Positions 1 to 8,600 of a DNA stretch of 64,000 bases are shown one piece after another; position 1 is the stretch's first letter; each line of letters starts with the position of its first letter. The notes under the pieces are model-generated. The model was not told where the DNA came from, did no database searches, and saw nothing but the letters and a program-made list of their open reading frames with translations. The translations under genes were made by a program, and so were the position numbers. Source of the DNA: Hyphomicrobiales bacterium (GTDB lineage: Bacteria; Pseudomonadota; Alphaproteobacteria; Rhizobiales; Rhizobiaceae); NCBI GenBank assembly GCA_900471525.1, contig UCEZ01000013.1, positions 27,371 through 91,370 of the forward strand. The letters run 5' to 3'.

Positions 1-494
1 GCCTTGCCTGCCAGCCGGCTGCGCAGGTGATCCCAGATCACCACCAGAAGCGCGATATGCAGCGACGGCGCCTGGTTGAATGGCTTGTCGAAGCCGCCGA
101 GCACGGCGAACATGAAGCCGGGCAGGCCGCTCGTTTCCGGCCGGACGAAGATCGCCTGCAGCGGGAAGGCGACAAAGCAGGCGACGGCGACGAGCTGGAT
201 CGTCAGATAGCGCCTTGCAAGCGTATCGACATCGCGGGAATCCGTGTTGATGAACAGGCAAAGCGCATAGAACAGGTTGATCGACCAGTAGGGAATGATC
301 GTCCAGTCAAGGAATGGGATGGCGCTTTCCCATGAGAAGGCCATGTTCGGCACGTCGGCGCGTAGCGATGCCAGCCAATTGGCGCCGCCGTAGGTCAGGT
401 AGAAGAACGGTGCCAGGAAGGCGAGCCAGAGTGCAGCCCGCTTCAGGACCGGTCCGCGCGTCGTCCGGGAAAAATTCAACGGTGCCTCCACCAC
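1..494 (-). CDS. PAP2 / dual-specificity phosphatase family protein, YnbD-like (C-terminus outside window)
   Basis: Only the first 164 codons are inside the window; the gene runs off the left edge. The translation has a hydrophobic N-terminus with several likely membrane segments and ends in a segment containing PSLHIA, typical of PAP2-type phosphatases. The start is GTG at 494 or the adjacent in-frame GTG at 491, right after the stop of the preceding minus-strand gene (503), so the two are probably cotranscribed. E. coli YnbD has the same family and the same position after YnbC. By analogy it would dephosphorylate a lipid or polyprenyl phosphate at the inner membrane. The substrate is unknown, and the predicted C-terminal tyrosine-phosphatase-like domain cannot be seen here. 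Confidence 0.85.
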   Translation of the reverse strand, partial: MVEAPLNFSRTTRGPVLKRAALWLAFLAPFFYLTYGGANWLASLRADVPNMAFSWESAIPFLDWTIIPYWSINLFYALCLFINTDSRDVDTLARRYLTIQLVAVACFVAFPLQAIFVRPETSGLPGFMFAVLGGFDKPFNQAPSLHIALLVVIWDHLRSRLAGK

Positions 495-502
495 GCCGCG
501 CC

Positions 503-2323
503 TCAGACCCTCTCAGCCAGCGATACGGTGAAAATGCCCCACTGGTCGATGCGCTGTTCGATCTTGCGGAAACCTGCACTGGCGACCAGTTGGTCCATCT
601 CCTCCTGCGTCCGCCGCCGCATCACCCAAGCCTGGCCGCCGCGGTGGGACGTCAGCGCACGGGCGATCATCTCGAGTTGCGGATGCCACGGTTGATTGGT
701 GTAGATAAGCAGGCTGCCGGGCTGCATGGCGCGGGCGAGGCCGTCAAGCGAAGCGGCGATCATGCCATTATCGGAAAACAGCTCGTAAAGGCCGGAGACG
801 ATGGCGAGATCGGGGGATGGTGTCGTCACCGCCAGCCCGTCACCGTCAAAGGCATCCTGCTGATGGAAGCTCGCAAAATCATTCAGCCCACGCTCGGTGA
901 TGCTCTTGCGGCCGGCTTCAACGTTGATCGGCGAATAGTCCTGCAGCCGCACGCTGTCGGGGTGGACAGTGGTCTTCTGGATGGCATCGAGCACATAGCG
1001 GCCGTGTCCGGCTGCTATGTCGAGCATGTGGGTGCTGCGGCCGGCGGTTTTCAGGCGCTGCAGGGCGCGGTCGATCAGTTCCTCCAGGTGCAGCTTGCGC
1101 TGCCGAATGCCACGCCAGCCGATCGCGTCGAGGAACACCTTGTCGATCAAACGCCCGACCGGGCCGAGCCCGCGTGGGTTATTCTCGTAGACGTAATCGA
1201 GGGCCGAGCCGGAATCGAAGCCGGTCCTGATCCCGGTTTTTATGCCCTCGGACACCAAGGCGCCGAGCTTGATGTTGAGGCGGCTGAGCGCCCAATACAG
1301 GCCGCGCGGCGATGTGGCCTCGAGCGGGCTCGAGAGCCGGTCGGCCTCGTCCTTGGTGTAACCTTGGACGTGCGCGGTGCAGAGGTCCACAGCCCCGCGC
1401 GGTTCGTCGAAACGCGCTTCGATGAACCGGCGGATCTCGGCCAGTGCGATCGCGCGATCCTTTTCTCCAAGGGTATCATGATAGAAGCCGGCGAGCACAT
1501 GCCGCTCCTTGGTGCGACTGCCGAGGTTTTCGTAAAACCGGTGCTGCGGCGCATGCCGGACCACCCAATCGCTGCCGGATATCAGCAACTGGGTCGGAAC
1601 GGTGATCGCGCGGGCGTCGCCAACGACACGGTCCGCTGCCTCATAGAGCTGCACCAGGATGTTGGAGGCGATCGGCCGGGTAATCAGCGGGTCCGATTCG
1701 AACGAGGCGATGCGCTCCGGATCGTGGGTCAGGAATTTCGCCTTGACGTAGGAGTTGACGAAGAACGTCCCCTTGAGCTTTTCCCAGAGCGCAATGCCTT
1801 CCTTGGCAAAAGGCACATAGAGCTTGACACTGAAGGCCGGCGAAGCCAGCACCAGCGCGCGGATCGGCGGCGCGTAGTCGTGCACCCAGGTGGCGGCCAG
1901 CACGGCGCCGACGCTCTGGGCGATCACGGCGATGTTTTCGATGGCGGCGCCACTCGTCTCGCTGACATGGCGGACGAAGCAATCGAGATCGCGCACCGAG
2001 GCGGCGAAGGACGGCGAATAGCCGCGTTCTCCCGGCGATCGTCCGTGCCCGCGGGCATCCCAGGCGTAGAAGGCGAAATCATCGAGGCCAAGTTCGGCGG
2101 CGATATGGGCGACGCGGCCGCTATGCTCATGGCCGCGGTGGAGGAGAATGATGACGCCCTTCGGTGCGGCACTCACCGACGGCCACGTCCGATAGAAGAG
2201 CCGGGTGCCGTCATGCGACGCGAATTCGGATTCATGCACTGGTCTTGCCGTCAAGGACGGTTGCCCACTATCGGCAGTTTGCAGCACGGTCTTCTCCAAT
2301 TTCAATGAGTGGATGGATTGCAA
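503..2323 (-). CDS. Bifunctional alpha/beta-hydrolase and SAM-dependent methyltransferase, YnbC-like
   Basis: A 606-residue fusion. Residues about 30-310 are an alpha/beta-hydrolase (lysophospholipase-like) with HRGHEHSGR near the start and a nucleophile elbow AQSVG near residue 116. Residues about 350-606 are a class I methyltransferase with motif I LDIAAGHGRY. E. coli YnbC has the same fusion and similar length (about 585 residues). The next gene, 8 bases downstream, is YnbD-like, and a YnbA-like CDP-alcohol phosphotransferase is divergent, so three of the four ynbABCD families are here. A CdsA-like YnbB is not visible and may lie left of the window. Its role is probably in making or remodelling an unusual phospholipid; the reaction is unproven. 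Confidence 0.88.
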   Translation of the reverse strand: MQSIHSLKLEKTVLQTADSGQPSLTARPVHESEFASHDGTRLFYRTWPSVSAAPKGVIILLHRGHEHSGRVAHIAAELGLDDFAFYAWDARGHGRSPGERGYSPSFAASVRDLDCFVRHVSETSGAAIENIAVIAQSVGAVLAATWVHDYAPPIRALVLASPAFSVKLYVPFAKEGIALWEKLKGTFFVNSYVKAKFLTHDPERIASFESDPLITRPIASNILVQLYEAADRVVGDARAITVPTQLLISGSDWVVRHAPQHRFYENLGSRTKERHVLAGFYHDTLGEKDRAIALAEIRRFIEARFDEPRGAVDLCTAHVQGYTKDEADRLSSPLEATSPRGLYWALSRLNIKLGALVSEGIKTGIRTGFDSGSALDYVYENNPRGLGPVGRLIDKVFLDAIGWRGIRQRKLHLEELIDRALQRLKTAGRSTHMLDIAAGHGRYVLDAIQKTTVHPDSVRLQDYSPINVEAGRKSITERGLNDFASFHQQDAFDGDGLAVTTPSPDLAIVSGLYELFSDNGMIAASLDGLARAMQPGSLLIYTNQPWHPQLEMIARALTSHRGGQAWVMRRRTQEEMDQLVASAGFRKIEQRIDQWGIFTVSLAERV

Positions 2324-2351
2324 CCTTCGGCGGGAACAGGGATTTGCCTCC

Positions 2352-2376
2352 GTTGCAAATGTTTGGTTGCAAATGT
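2352..2376. promoter_or_regulatory. Tandem direct repeat between divergent ynbC-like and ynbA-like genes
   Basis: Two identical copies of GTTGCAAATGT (2352-2362 and 2366-2376) lie in direct orientation, 14 bases apart, in the 169-base gap between the divergent genes. A perfect tandem 11-mer in a shared promoter gap suggests a protein-binding site that could coordinate both genes. No regulator gene is adjacent, so its binder is unknown. Confidence 0.4.
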
Positions 2377-2492
2377 AAGTCCTTTGCGAGAACCAATATG
2401 AATTGAGGCCTCTTTAAATACACGACGATCTGCAATCTGTCTGAGGTCCGGGATAATTTCTACTGGATATCAGTGAAATACAGCGAAGTAGC

Positions 2493-3104
2493 ATGTCAGT
2501 TTATCAATTGAAGTCCCGATTTCAGAATATTCTTCGCCCTCTCGTTCGGCGTCTTGCAGCGGGCGGCGTCACCGCCAATCAGGTGACATTTCTTGCTGCC
2601 GCCGTCTCCGTTGCTCTCGGCCTCTTCCTGTGTTTAGCGCCGCATCGGCATTGGTTCTTGCTGATACCTGTATGGTTTCTTCTCCGCATGGGCCTCAATG
2701 CCATCGACGGTATGCTGGCCCGCGAACATGGGCAGAAAAGCGTCCTCGGCGCCTATCTGAACGAGATCAGCGATATCATATCCGATGCCGCCCTTTATCT
2801 GCCGTTTGCTCTCCTTGATCCGTCAGGCTTGCTGCCCGCGATAGCCGTCATTTTCCTCTCGGTACTGACCGAGTTTGCCGGTGTCTTGGGCCAGACGGTC
2901 GGCGCGAGCCGGCGTTATGACGGGCCGCTCGGTAAGAGCGACCGGGCGGTGCTTTTCGGCGCGCTCGGCATTTTTATCGCCAGCGGCGGCACGTTTGCTG
3001 CGTGGACGTCCGCGCTTTGGGCGCTGGTGGCGCTGCTTCTCCTTTGGACAATCGTCAATCGCATCAGAGCCGGCATTCGCGAGGCTCGGACCTCCGCAGG
3101 GTAG
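2493..3104 (+). CDS. CDP-alcohol phosphatidyltransferase family protein, YnbA-like
   Basis: A 203-residue membrane protein with several hydrophobic segments. The family signature is recognisable at residues 69-98 (DGMLAR, then G86 and D94), but two of the four usual metal-binding aspartates are asparagine: N69 at the first position and N90 at the third, with D72 and D94 kept. The family joins a CDP-activated lipid to an alcohol acceptor. The gene is divergent from the YnbC-like gene and fits the ynbABCD arrangement. The Asp-to-Asn changes may be a subfamily feature or may alter metal use or activity. The start ATG has only a weak ribosome site. Confidence 0.82.
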   Translation: MSVYQLKSRFQNILRPLVRRLAAGGVTANQVTFLAAAVSVALGLFLCLAPHRHWFLLIPVWFLLRMGLNAIDGMLAREHGQKSVLGAYLNEISDIISDAALYLPFALLDPSGLLPAIAVIFLSVLTEFAGVLGQTVGASRRYDGPLGKSDRAVLFGALGIFIASGGTFAAWTSALWALVALLLLWTIVNRIRAGIREARTSAG

Positions 3105-3391
3105 GACGATGCTTCAAGTCGAGGGCGCGATAGATCCTGAAAGTGGCGTATCGTCACAGGATGATCGCATCCTCAAATGTGCCGTCAGCCGGTATGAGTT
3201 CTTCAACGCGCCCGGCGGAAAAGGGGGACCTGTTGAGACCGACAGTGCTGATGCCCGCCAGCGGTCGTCAGCCCGGAAAGGCGGGCTGAAAATGCCTTTC
3301 CGGCCGCTAAATCGGCAAAGCCTGCACCGCGGATACGAAGCGTTAACTATATGCTTTGTAAATCAGAATCGCCAACATGGAGAACTGCCGG
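3105..3391 (+). other. Intergenic region with a short stem-loop
   Basis: There is no convincing gene between the YnbA-like and DUF6074 genes. A perfect 7-base-pair stem (3269-3275 with 3282-3288, loop 6) lies in it but has no following T-run, so it is at best a weak or Rho-assisted terminator. Confidence 0.35.
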
Positions 3392-3682
3392 ATGAGTGCT
3401 GCGTTGATGGATGTGTGTTTTTCGGAAATGGAAGAACGGGTCGTGCCGTTTCCGCTGTCGGGACAAGTCAGCACCATCAGGCGCTGTGCCCAGGAACTCG
3501 AAAACATCCACGGTGACGAGGCGCTTCAATATTGGAAAACCGAATGCCGTGCCCTGGCGGAGCGCCTGCGAAAGCTCGGCTGCGCCGACGATGCGGTGAG
3601 CATGCAGGTCATGGCGTTCCAGACCGAAGTGCAAGTGGAAATGATGCGGCGTTATTCCGATCGCCTGGCTGCCGAGGCGTAG
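3392..3682 (+). CDS. DUF6074 family small protein
   Basis: A 96-residue protein resembling a family widespread in rhizobia, recognised by the segment VVPFPLSGQVSTIRR followed by an alpha-helical stretch with an LEN-H-G-EAL-YWK pattern. An upstream ATG at 3377 is also in frame, but the ATG at 3392 has a GGAG ribosome site at 3379-3382 with good spacing, so it is preferred. There is no signal peptide or membrane segment. Function is unknown, and neighbours give no clue. Confidence 0.7.
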   Translation: MSAALMDVCFSEMEERVVPFPLSGQVSTIRRCAQELENIHGDEALQYWKTECRALAERLRKLGCADDAVSMQVMAFQTEVQVEMMRRYSDRLAAEA

Positions 3683-3837
3683 GCAAAACACCTTTCGATG
3701 CCGCGATAATGTCTCTCGCCGAGTTTCGCGCGCGCCGACCGCCCCTGTGGACCGCTTTTCTCTTTGATATCTCGTGCTGTAAAATGCACTTTAATGGCGT
3801 GGGTCAAAATATTTCGACCAAACTCCACAGATATACT

Positions 3838-3852
3838 TGACTCTAAAATTCA
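3838..3852 (+). promoter_or_regulatory. Possible RirA-type iron-responsive operator (TGA-N9-TCA)
   Basis: The sequence matches the rhizobial iron-responsive operator pattern TGA-N9-TCA exactly and sits in an AT-rich patch at the start of the long leader of the hemophore cluster. A TTGACT overlaps it as a possible -35, but no good -10 follows at normal spacing. The pattern is short, so chance occurrence in a region this size is quite possible. The heme-uptake context is what makes it worth noting. Confidence 0.35.
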
Positions 3853-4275
3853 TGATATCTAAACGTTTCCGCAAGGTAACGAATTTCAGTGGTGGCCACA
3901 CGGGACCGCCCTGTTTTCGTCCTTAGGTTCGTGCGCTCGACATAATCGGGCTGCTGTTCCTTGGACTATAGGCATGCCCGGCCGGCGCTTCTTATTCTGG
4001 AGCCTTTCCGGTTCGGGCAAACCCAAACCATCGTCATTGATATTCCGGCCAGTGCGGCGCGTCGCACTGGTACGGCGAAGCTTTGCGCTTCGGTTCGGTT
4101 TTGGGGAGGCCTTCGTCATGAACACCATCATCAAGGATATGCGCGCCGATTTCTGGTGTCGCGCGGGCCTGTTCACGAGGACAGGCTTCGCTCGTCACCG
4201 GCTGAAGGCGCCCGGCCGGCCATTCACCACCCTTCCCGACGCACGGAGATGCTCCGTGCAGAAACAGGAAAGACG
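3853..4275 (+). promoter_or_regulatory. Structured untranslated leader upstream of the first hemophore gene
   Basis: This 420-base stretch has no convincing protein but many perfect stems: 4049-4056 with 4063-4070 (8 bp), 4076-4081 with 4087-4092 (6 bp), gcctgt/acaggc near 4167-4186 (6 bp), and 4241-4248 with 4252-4259 (8 bp, 3-base loop). The density of stems just before a short ORF and a masked ribosome site suggests a regulatory RNA leader. It matches no riboswitch class that I recognise. A frame at 4119 (MNTIIKD...) is open but has no coding character. Confidence 0.45.
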
Positions 4276-4350
4276 ATGACTATGGCAACGCGACCAGTAT
4301 CCAACCATGAACGCGCATCTGCGCTCTCTCTAGCGGTAGGGAGAGCTTGA
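4276..4350 (+). CDS. Putative 24-residue leader peptide (upstream ORF)
   Basis: ATG at 4276 has an AGGA ribosome site at 4266-4269 with 6-base spacing. The frame encodes 24 residues beginning MTMATRPVS and stops at 4348-4350, one base before the ATG of the first hemophore gene. Its last codons run through the hairpin that masks that gene's ribosome site (4323-4346). Translation of this ORF would open the hairpin, so translational coupling is the likely role. The peptide resembles nothing I know, and coding status is inferred only from layout. Confidence 0.45.
   Translation: MTMATRPVSNHERASALSLAVGRA
4323..4346 (+). promoter_or_regulatory. Hairpin sequestering the ribosome site of the first hemophore gene
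   Basis: The segment 4323-4330 pairs with 4339-4346 (8 base pairs including one G-T, loop 8). The right arm contains the whole Shine-Dalgarno sequence GGGAGAG (4339-4345), which is 6 bases before the ATG at 4352. As drawn, the gene's own ribosome site is closed unless the hairpin is melted, for instance by ribosomes on the upstream ORF. Confidence 0.5.
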
Positions 4351-4351
4351 T

Positions 4352-5485
4352 ATGGCTGTCACCATCACCGTCGGCACCGCGGCCGGCCTCAACTATGACG
4401 ACTATCTGAGCACGTCGTCCACCTCCTTCCTTAATGGCAACGTCGCCAACCCGGCCTATGGCGAGTTCTACGGTACCGCTCACTCCATCTTTGGCGGCCC
4501 GCAGCATCTCGTTTCCAGCTCGGCTGTCGACGGAACCGCGACATCGTCCGAGAAGGGCGTCCTGGCCACCGGCGATTTCGACTACAATTTCAATGGCCAC
4601 ACTCTTGATGGCACGCTGAACAAGATCGAATTCGGCTACGGACCGAAGCTCAACACGGCAGGTCTGCTCGGCGTCGACAGCTACGTGACGCTCGACAGCG
4701 GCACGGATCTGACGATCGACGGGCTCAACCTGACGACGACCGGGGCCGGTGCCAACACCACGCACTCGATCCTCTACGGCTTCATCAGCGATACCGCTGT
4801 GCCGCTGACGACCTACCTTGCCTCCCTGACGTCAGGCGTCGAGTTCATCGGCAATATCGGCAACGACACCTTCACCGGCTATGGCTACAACGACGTCATC
4901 TCCGGCGGCGGCGGTGCCGATACGTTGAATGGCGCGGGCGGTAATGACACCATCAACGGTGGTGCCGGAAACGACACTCTGGATGGCGGGTCGGGCACGG
5001 ATACCCTTAACTATTCGACGGCAACTGCTTTTGTCGGCGTTAACCTGAATGCCGGAACGGCAACGGGCGCTCTGGGCAGCGACACAGTCTCCAATTTCGA
5101 AAATGTGATTGCGTCGGCTTACAACGATACGCTTACGGCCGGTTCTTTCGTCAACAGCTTCACGGGCGGCGCAGGAAACGACAGTTTCGTCTTCCTGTCG
5201 GCTGCTGCCGCAAGCGGCGACACCATCACCGACTTTAACGGTGTGTCGCTTTCCGGTGGTGATACCGACATCATCAATCTTCGCGGCATTTCCGGTCTCA
5301 ACACCTGGGGCGGCACCACGTCCGGTGCCAATGCCGTCTGGTACGCGACCGGCGCGAGCGACACGGTGGTATCCGGCGACACCAATGGCGACGGCACAGC
5401 CGATTTCTCCTTCACGCTGGCCGGTTACACCGGCGGCTTGACCGGGGCGACAACCGGCACATCCGGCTTCGACATACTTGTTTAG
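4352..5485 (+). CDS. RTX protein with N-terminal HasA-type hemophore domain (HasA-like 1)
   Basis: 377 residues. Residues 1-165 resemble the HasA heme-binding domain: a beta strand start MAVTITVG, then [14 protein letters not shown] aligning with the Tyr75/His83 heme region of HasA, then a GLNL...H..LYG segment. The candidate heme ligand is Tyr78 with His83 as partner; the HasA His32 loop is not clearly kept. Residues about 166-220 hold RTX nonapeptide repeats (GGxGxDxL), which bind calcium in type I secreted proteins. The C-terminus ends in GFDILV with no N-terminal signal peptide, consistent with type I secretion. Ordinary HasA is about 190 residues and lacks RTX repeats. No HasD/HasE exporter is in the window. 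Confidence 0.8.
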   Translation: MAVTITVGTAAGLNYDDYLSTSSTSFLNGNVANPAYGEFYGTAHSIFGGPQHLVSSSAVDGTATSSEKGVLATGDFDYNFNGHTLDGTLNKIEFGYGPKLNTAGLLGVDSYVTLDSGTDLTIDGLNLTTTGAGANTTHSILYGFISDTAVPLTTYLASLTSGVEFIGNIGNDTFTGYGYNDVISGGGGADTLNGAGGNDTINGGAGNDTLDGGSGTDTLNYSTATAFVGVNLNAGTATGALGSDTVSNFENVIASAYNDTLTAGSFVNSFTGGAGNDSFVFLSAAAASGDTITDFNGVSLSGGDTDIINLRGISGLNTWGGTTSGANAVWYATGASDTVVSGDTNGDGTADFSFTLAGYTGGLTGATTGTSGFDILV

Positions 5486-5494
5486 TTGAATTTG

Positions 5495-5526
5495 CCACCG
5501 GCGGGCCTGACTCGCCGGTGGTTTTC
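5495..5526 (+). terminator. Intrinsic terminator after HasA-like 1
   Basis: A perfect 9-base-pair stem (5495-5503 with 5513-5521) with a 9-base loop is followed directly by TTTT. It would separate transcription of the first hemophore gene from the giant one 100 bases downstream, or attenuate read-through into it. Confidence 0.8.
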
Positions 5527-5627
5527 CATGTTCCCCGCGGTCTGAAGCCACGGGTTTTGTTTTCAAACTTCCGTCATCCGAATTTCAAAATTCGCTTCGG
5601 ATCAAATGTTTACAAGGACTGTCCATC

Positions 5628-8600
5628 ATGCCCGCAGGCAACGCAACGGTTACGTTTTCCAACCTCGCAATTGACGAGAACACGCCTCCGGGTACCCTGA
5701 TTGGTACGGTCACGATCGACGAGCCTGATGGTATCCTTACCGCAACCATTGGCGGGTCCATCAATGGGCAGAATTCCGACCTCTATATGCAAGTCGTCGA
5801 CAATGGCGACGGCACATATTCGCTTTTGACAGGCGAAATTGCGTTCGATTTTGAAGTTTTGACGTCGCAGGAACTTTACGTCTACTTCATGGACTTCGAA
5901 GGCAATGAAGAAACCATTCCCTTCGCGCTGATCGTCAACGATGTCGTTGAAAGCAGTCCACCCGTCGCCAACGACGACACGGTCGCGGCGGGCAAGAACA
6001 TCCGCACGACAATCGACGTTCTCGCCAACGACACAGATTCCGACGGCACGATCGATCCGACGACGGTGGCGGTTGTCGACGGTCCCGACCATGGCACGTT
6101 CAGCGTCAATGCCACGACCGGCGTGATCACCTACACGCCGACGAGGGACTATGTCGGTTCGGACAGCTTCACCTATACGGTGAGGGACAACGACGGCAAC
6201 GTGTCGGGTGAGGCGACGGTCACGATCGATGTCGCGTCGAAGCTGACGCTGACCTCGGCCAACGAAGCGTTCGCCGCAGATGCGGTGGCCATCGGTACGG
6301 TCGAGGTCGATGGCGGCGCCGGTGACGACTATCTGAGCGGCTCCAGCAATCCTTCCACAGCGGGCGCCGACAAGTTCTACGGCGGCGACGGCAACGACAT
6401 CATCTTCGGCGCTACCGGCAATGACTATATCGAAGGCAATGCCGGTGACGACTATCTGCGCAGCGGCAGCGGCAACGACACGTTGGTCGGGGGTGAAGGC
6501 AACGACACCTACGGCATCCGCATCTTCGCCAACAAGACGAGCAGCACCGTCGATACCGGCACGGTGACAATCATCGATGACGACGGCGTGTTGTGGAATG
6601 GCGCGCCGCGCCCGGCCACGGTTCCGGCGGAATGGAGCTCGCAACCGCCGGCGGCTGCCGGCTACCAGATCACCGGCACGGCAGCGATTACCGGTGAAGG
6701 CACCTGGGACCTAGTGGTGGCCGACGACAACGGCGGCACCAAGACCTTTGCACTCACTCTGGACGGCGACGACCTGAAGATCGTCGGCGGCAACGAAACC
6801 GTCACCATCAAGGACTATGTCAACGGCAAGTTCGGCATCACGCTGGACGGCGTGGTCGTTCCGACGCCGACTGCAACGGCCGATACGGCCGCGACGGTGA
6901 AGGATCTGTCGAAGACGATCGACGTTCTCGCCAACGACACGGACGCGGACGGCACGCTGGACCCAACGACGGTGACGATCGTCGATGGCCCGCTTCACGG
7001 CACGCTCACCGTCAACGCAACGACGGGCGTCATCACCTACAAGCCAACCACGGGTTATGTCGGCGCCGACAGCTTCACCTATACGGTGAAGGACGATGCC
7101 GGCAACACGTCGAATGTCGCGTCTGTCACCCTCGACGTGGCGGCGGCCCATATCCTGACCTCCGGCGACGACGTGTTCTCGGGTGACTCAAAGGGCCTGA
7201 CGGCTTCCGGCATCGAGGTCCACGGTGGCGCGGGCGATGACTACATCGTCACCAGCAACCAGGCTGCGATGCCCGATACGATCTATGGCGACGATGGCAA
7301 CGACCTGATCTTCACCGGCCGCGGCAACGACTATGTCGAGGGCGGTGACGGCAACGACGTGATCCATGCCCGCGCTGGTAACGACACGGTGATCGGCGGA
7401 GCGGGCGACGATACCTATGTCGTCCGGTTCACGGATACCGGCACGACGACGATCACCGACGACGACGGCACGCTGTTCCATGGCACGTTCACACCGGCAT
7501 CCATTCCGACCGCCTGGACCGCGGTTCCCGGCGGGACCCCAGGTGCCACGAACGGCTTTGGCATCAGCGGCGAGGCGACCATCGTCAGCGAAGGCGTCTG
7601 GAGCCTGACGGTGACCGAAACATCGGGCACGGCTCACACCCTCACGCTCACCCTGACGGACGGCGACCTCTCCATCGTGGAATCCGGCAAGCCGCAGACC
7701 GTTGTCATCAAGGATTACGTCAACGGCACCTTCGGCATCACGCTGGCCTCCGAAAACCACGCGCCGACGAACCTTGCTCTTTCCAACGACAATGTCGATG
7801 AAAACAGCGAGGCCGGCACGGTCGTCGGTACGCTGTCGGCCACCGATCCGGAAGGCGGAGCAGTGACCTACACGCTGGCCCAGCCGAGCGACTATTTCGA
7901 AATCGTCGGCAACGAAATCAGGGTCAAGGGCGCTCTCGATTATGAGGCGATCGCTTCGCATGACCTGACGGTTGTCGCGTCGGATGCGGACGGCAATACC
8001 ACCCAGCAGACGTTCGAGATCGGCGTGAACGATCTCGACGAAGCGCCGACTGAGCCCTCGAAGGGCACGATCACCATAGACGTTTCCGGCTCCGGCACGA
8101 CGGGTGTTGATTTCGAGGCTTATGTCCGCGGCGGCTTCATCTCCGACACGGTCGGCGGCGGTTTCCCGTCCTTCGATAACAGCAGCGCCTTTGCCGGCGA
8201 AGAGATGTTTATCGGCTATGGCTCCGACGCCTTGTCGAAATATGTTCTCGCCCACGGCAACCTTGAATATTCCTTCGGCATGCACACAATCGCCGGTGAA
8301 ATCAACACGATCGAGTTCGGCACGCGCGGCACCGGCAGCTTTGACAGCAACGGTTACTTCACCGGCGGCGACTCGCTGCTGAAGATCACCGGTCTGACCT
8401 TTGCCAACGGCGTTCCGACGAACGCAACCGAGGAAGCCGAGATCGAGGCCAACGGCCTGGTGCATCTCTTCGGCATCGCTCACATGTACGGCAACTCCAC
8501 CGATCCGGATACCGCCGCAAAAGTGGCAGCGGCGCTCGACAAGATCGCCGACGGCCTTGATGCCTATGCCCAGCATTTCATCGGCTCGGCTGGTGCGGAC

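Noticed and set aside
314..2308. 664-codon open frame on the plus strand opposite the YnbC-like gene
   Set aside because: It is the antisense shadow of a well-supported fusion protein. High GC keeps the opposite frame open, and the translation has no recognisable motif.
3961..4350. 129-codon frame ending just before the first hemophore gene
   Set aside because: The upstream part shows no coding character and overlaps several hairpins. Only the last 24 codons have a ribosome site, and they are reported separately.
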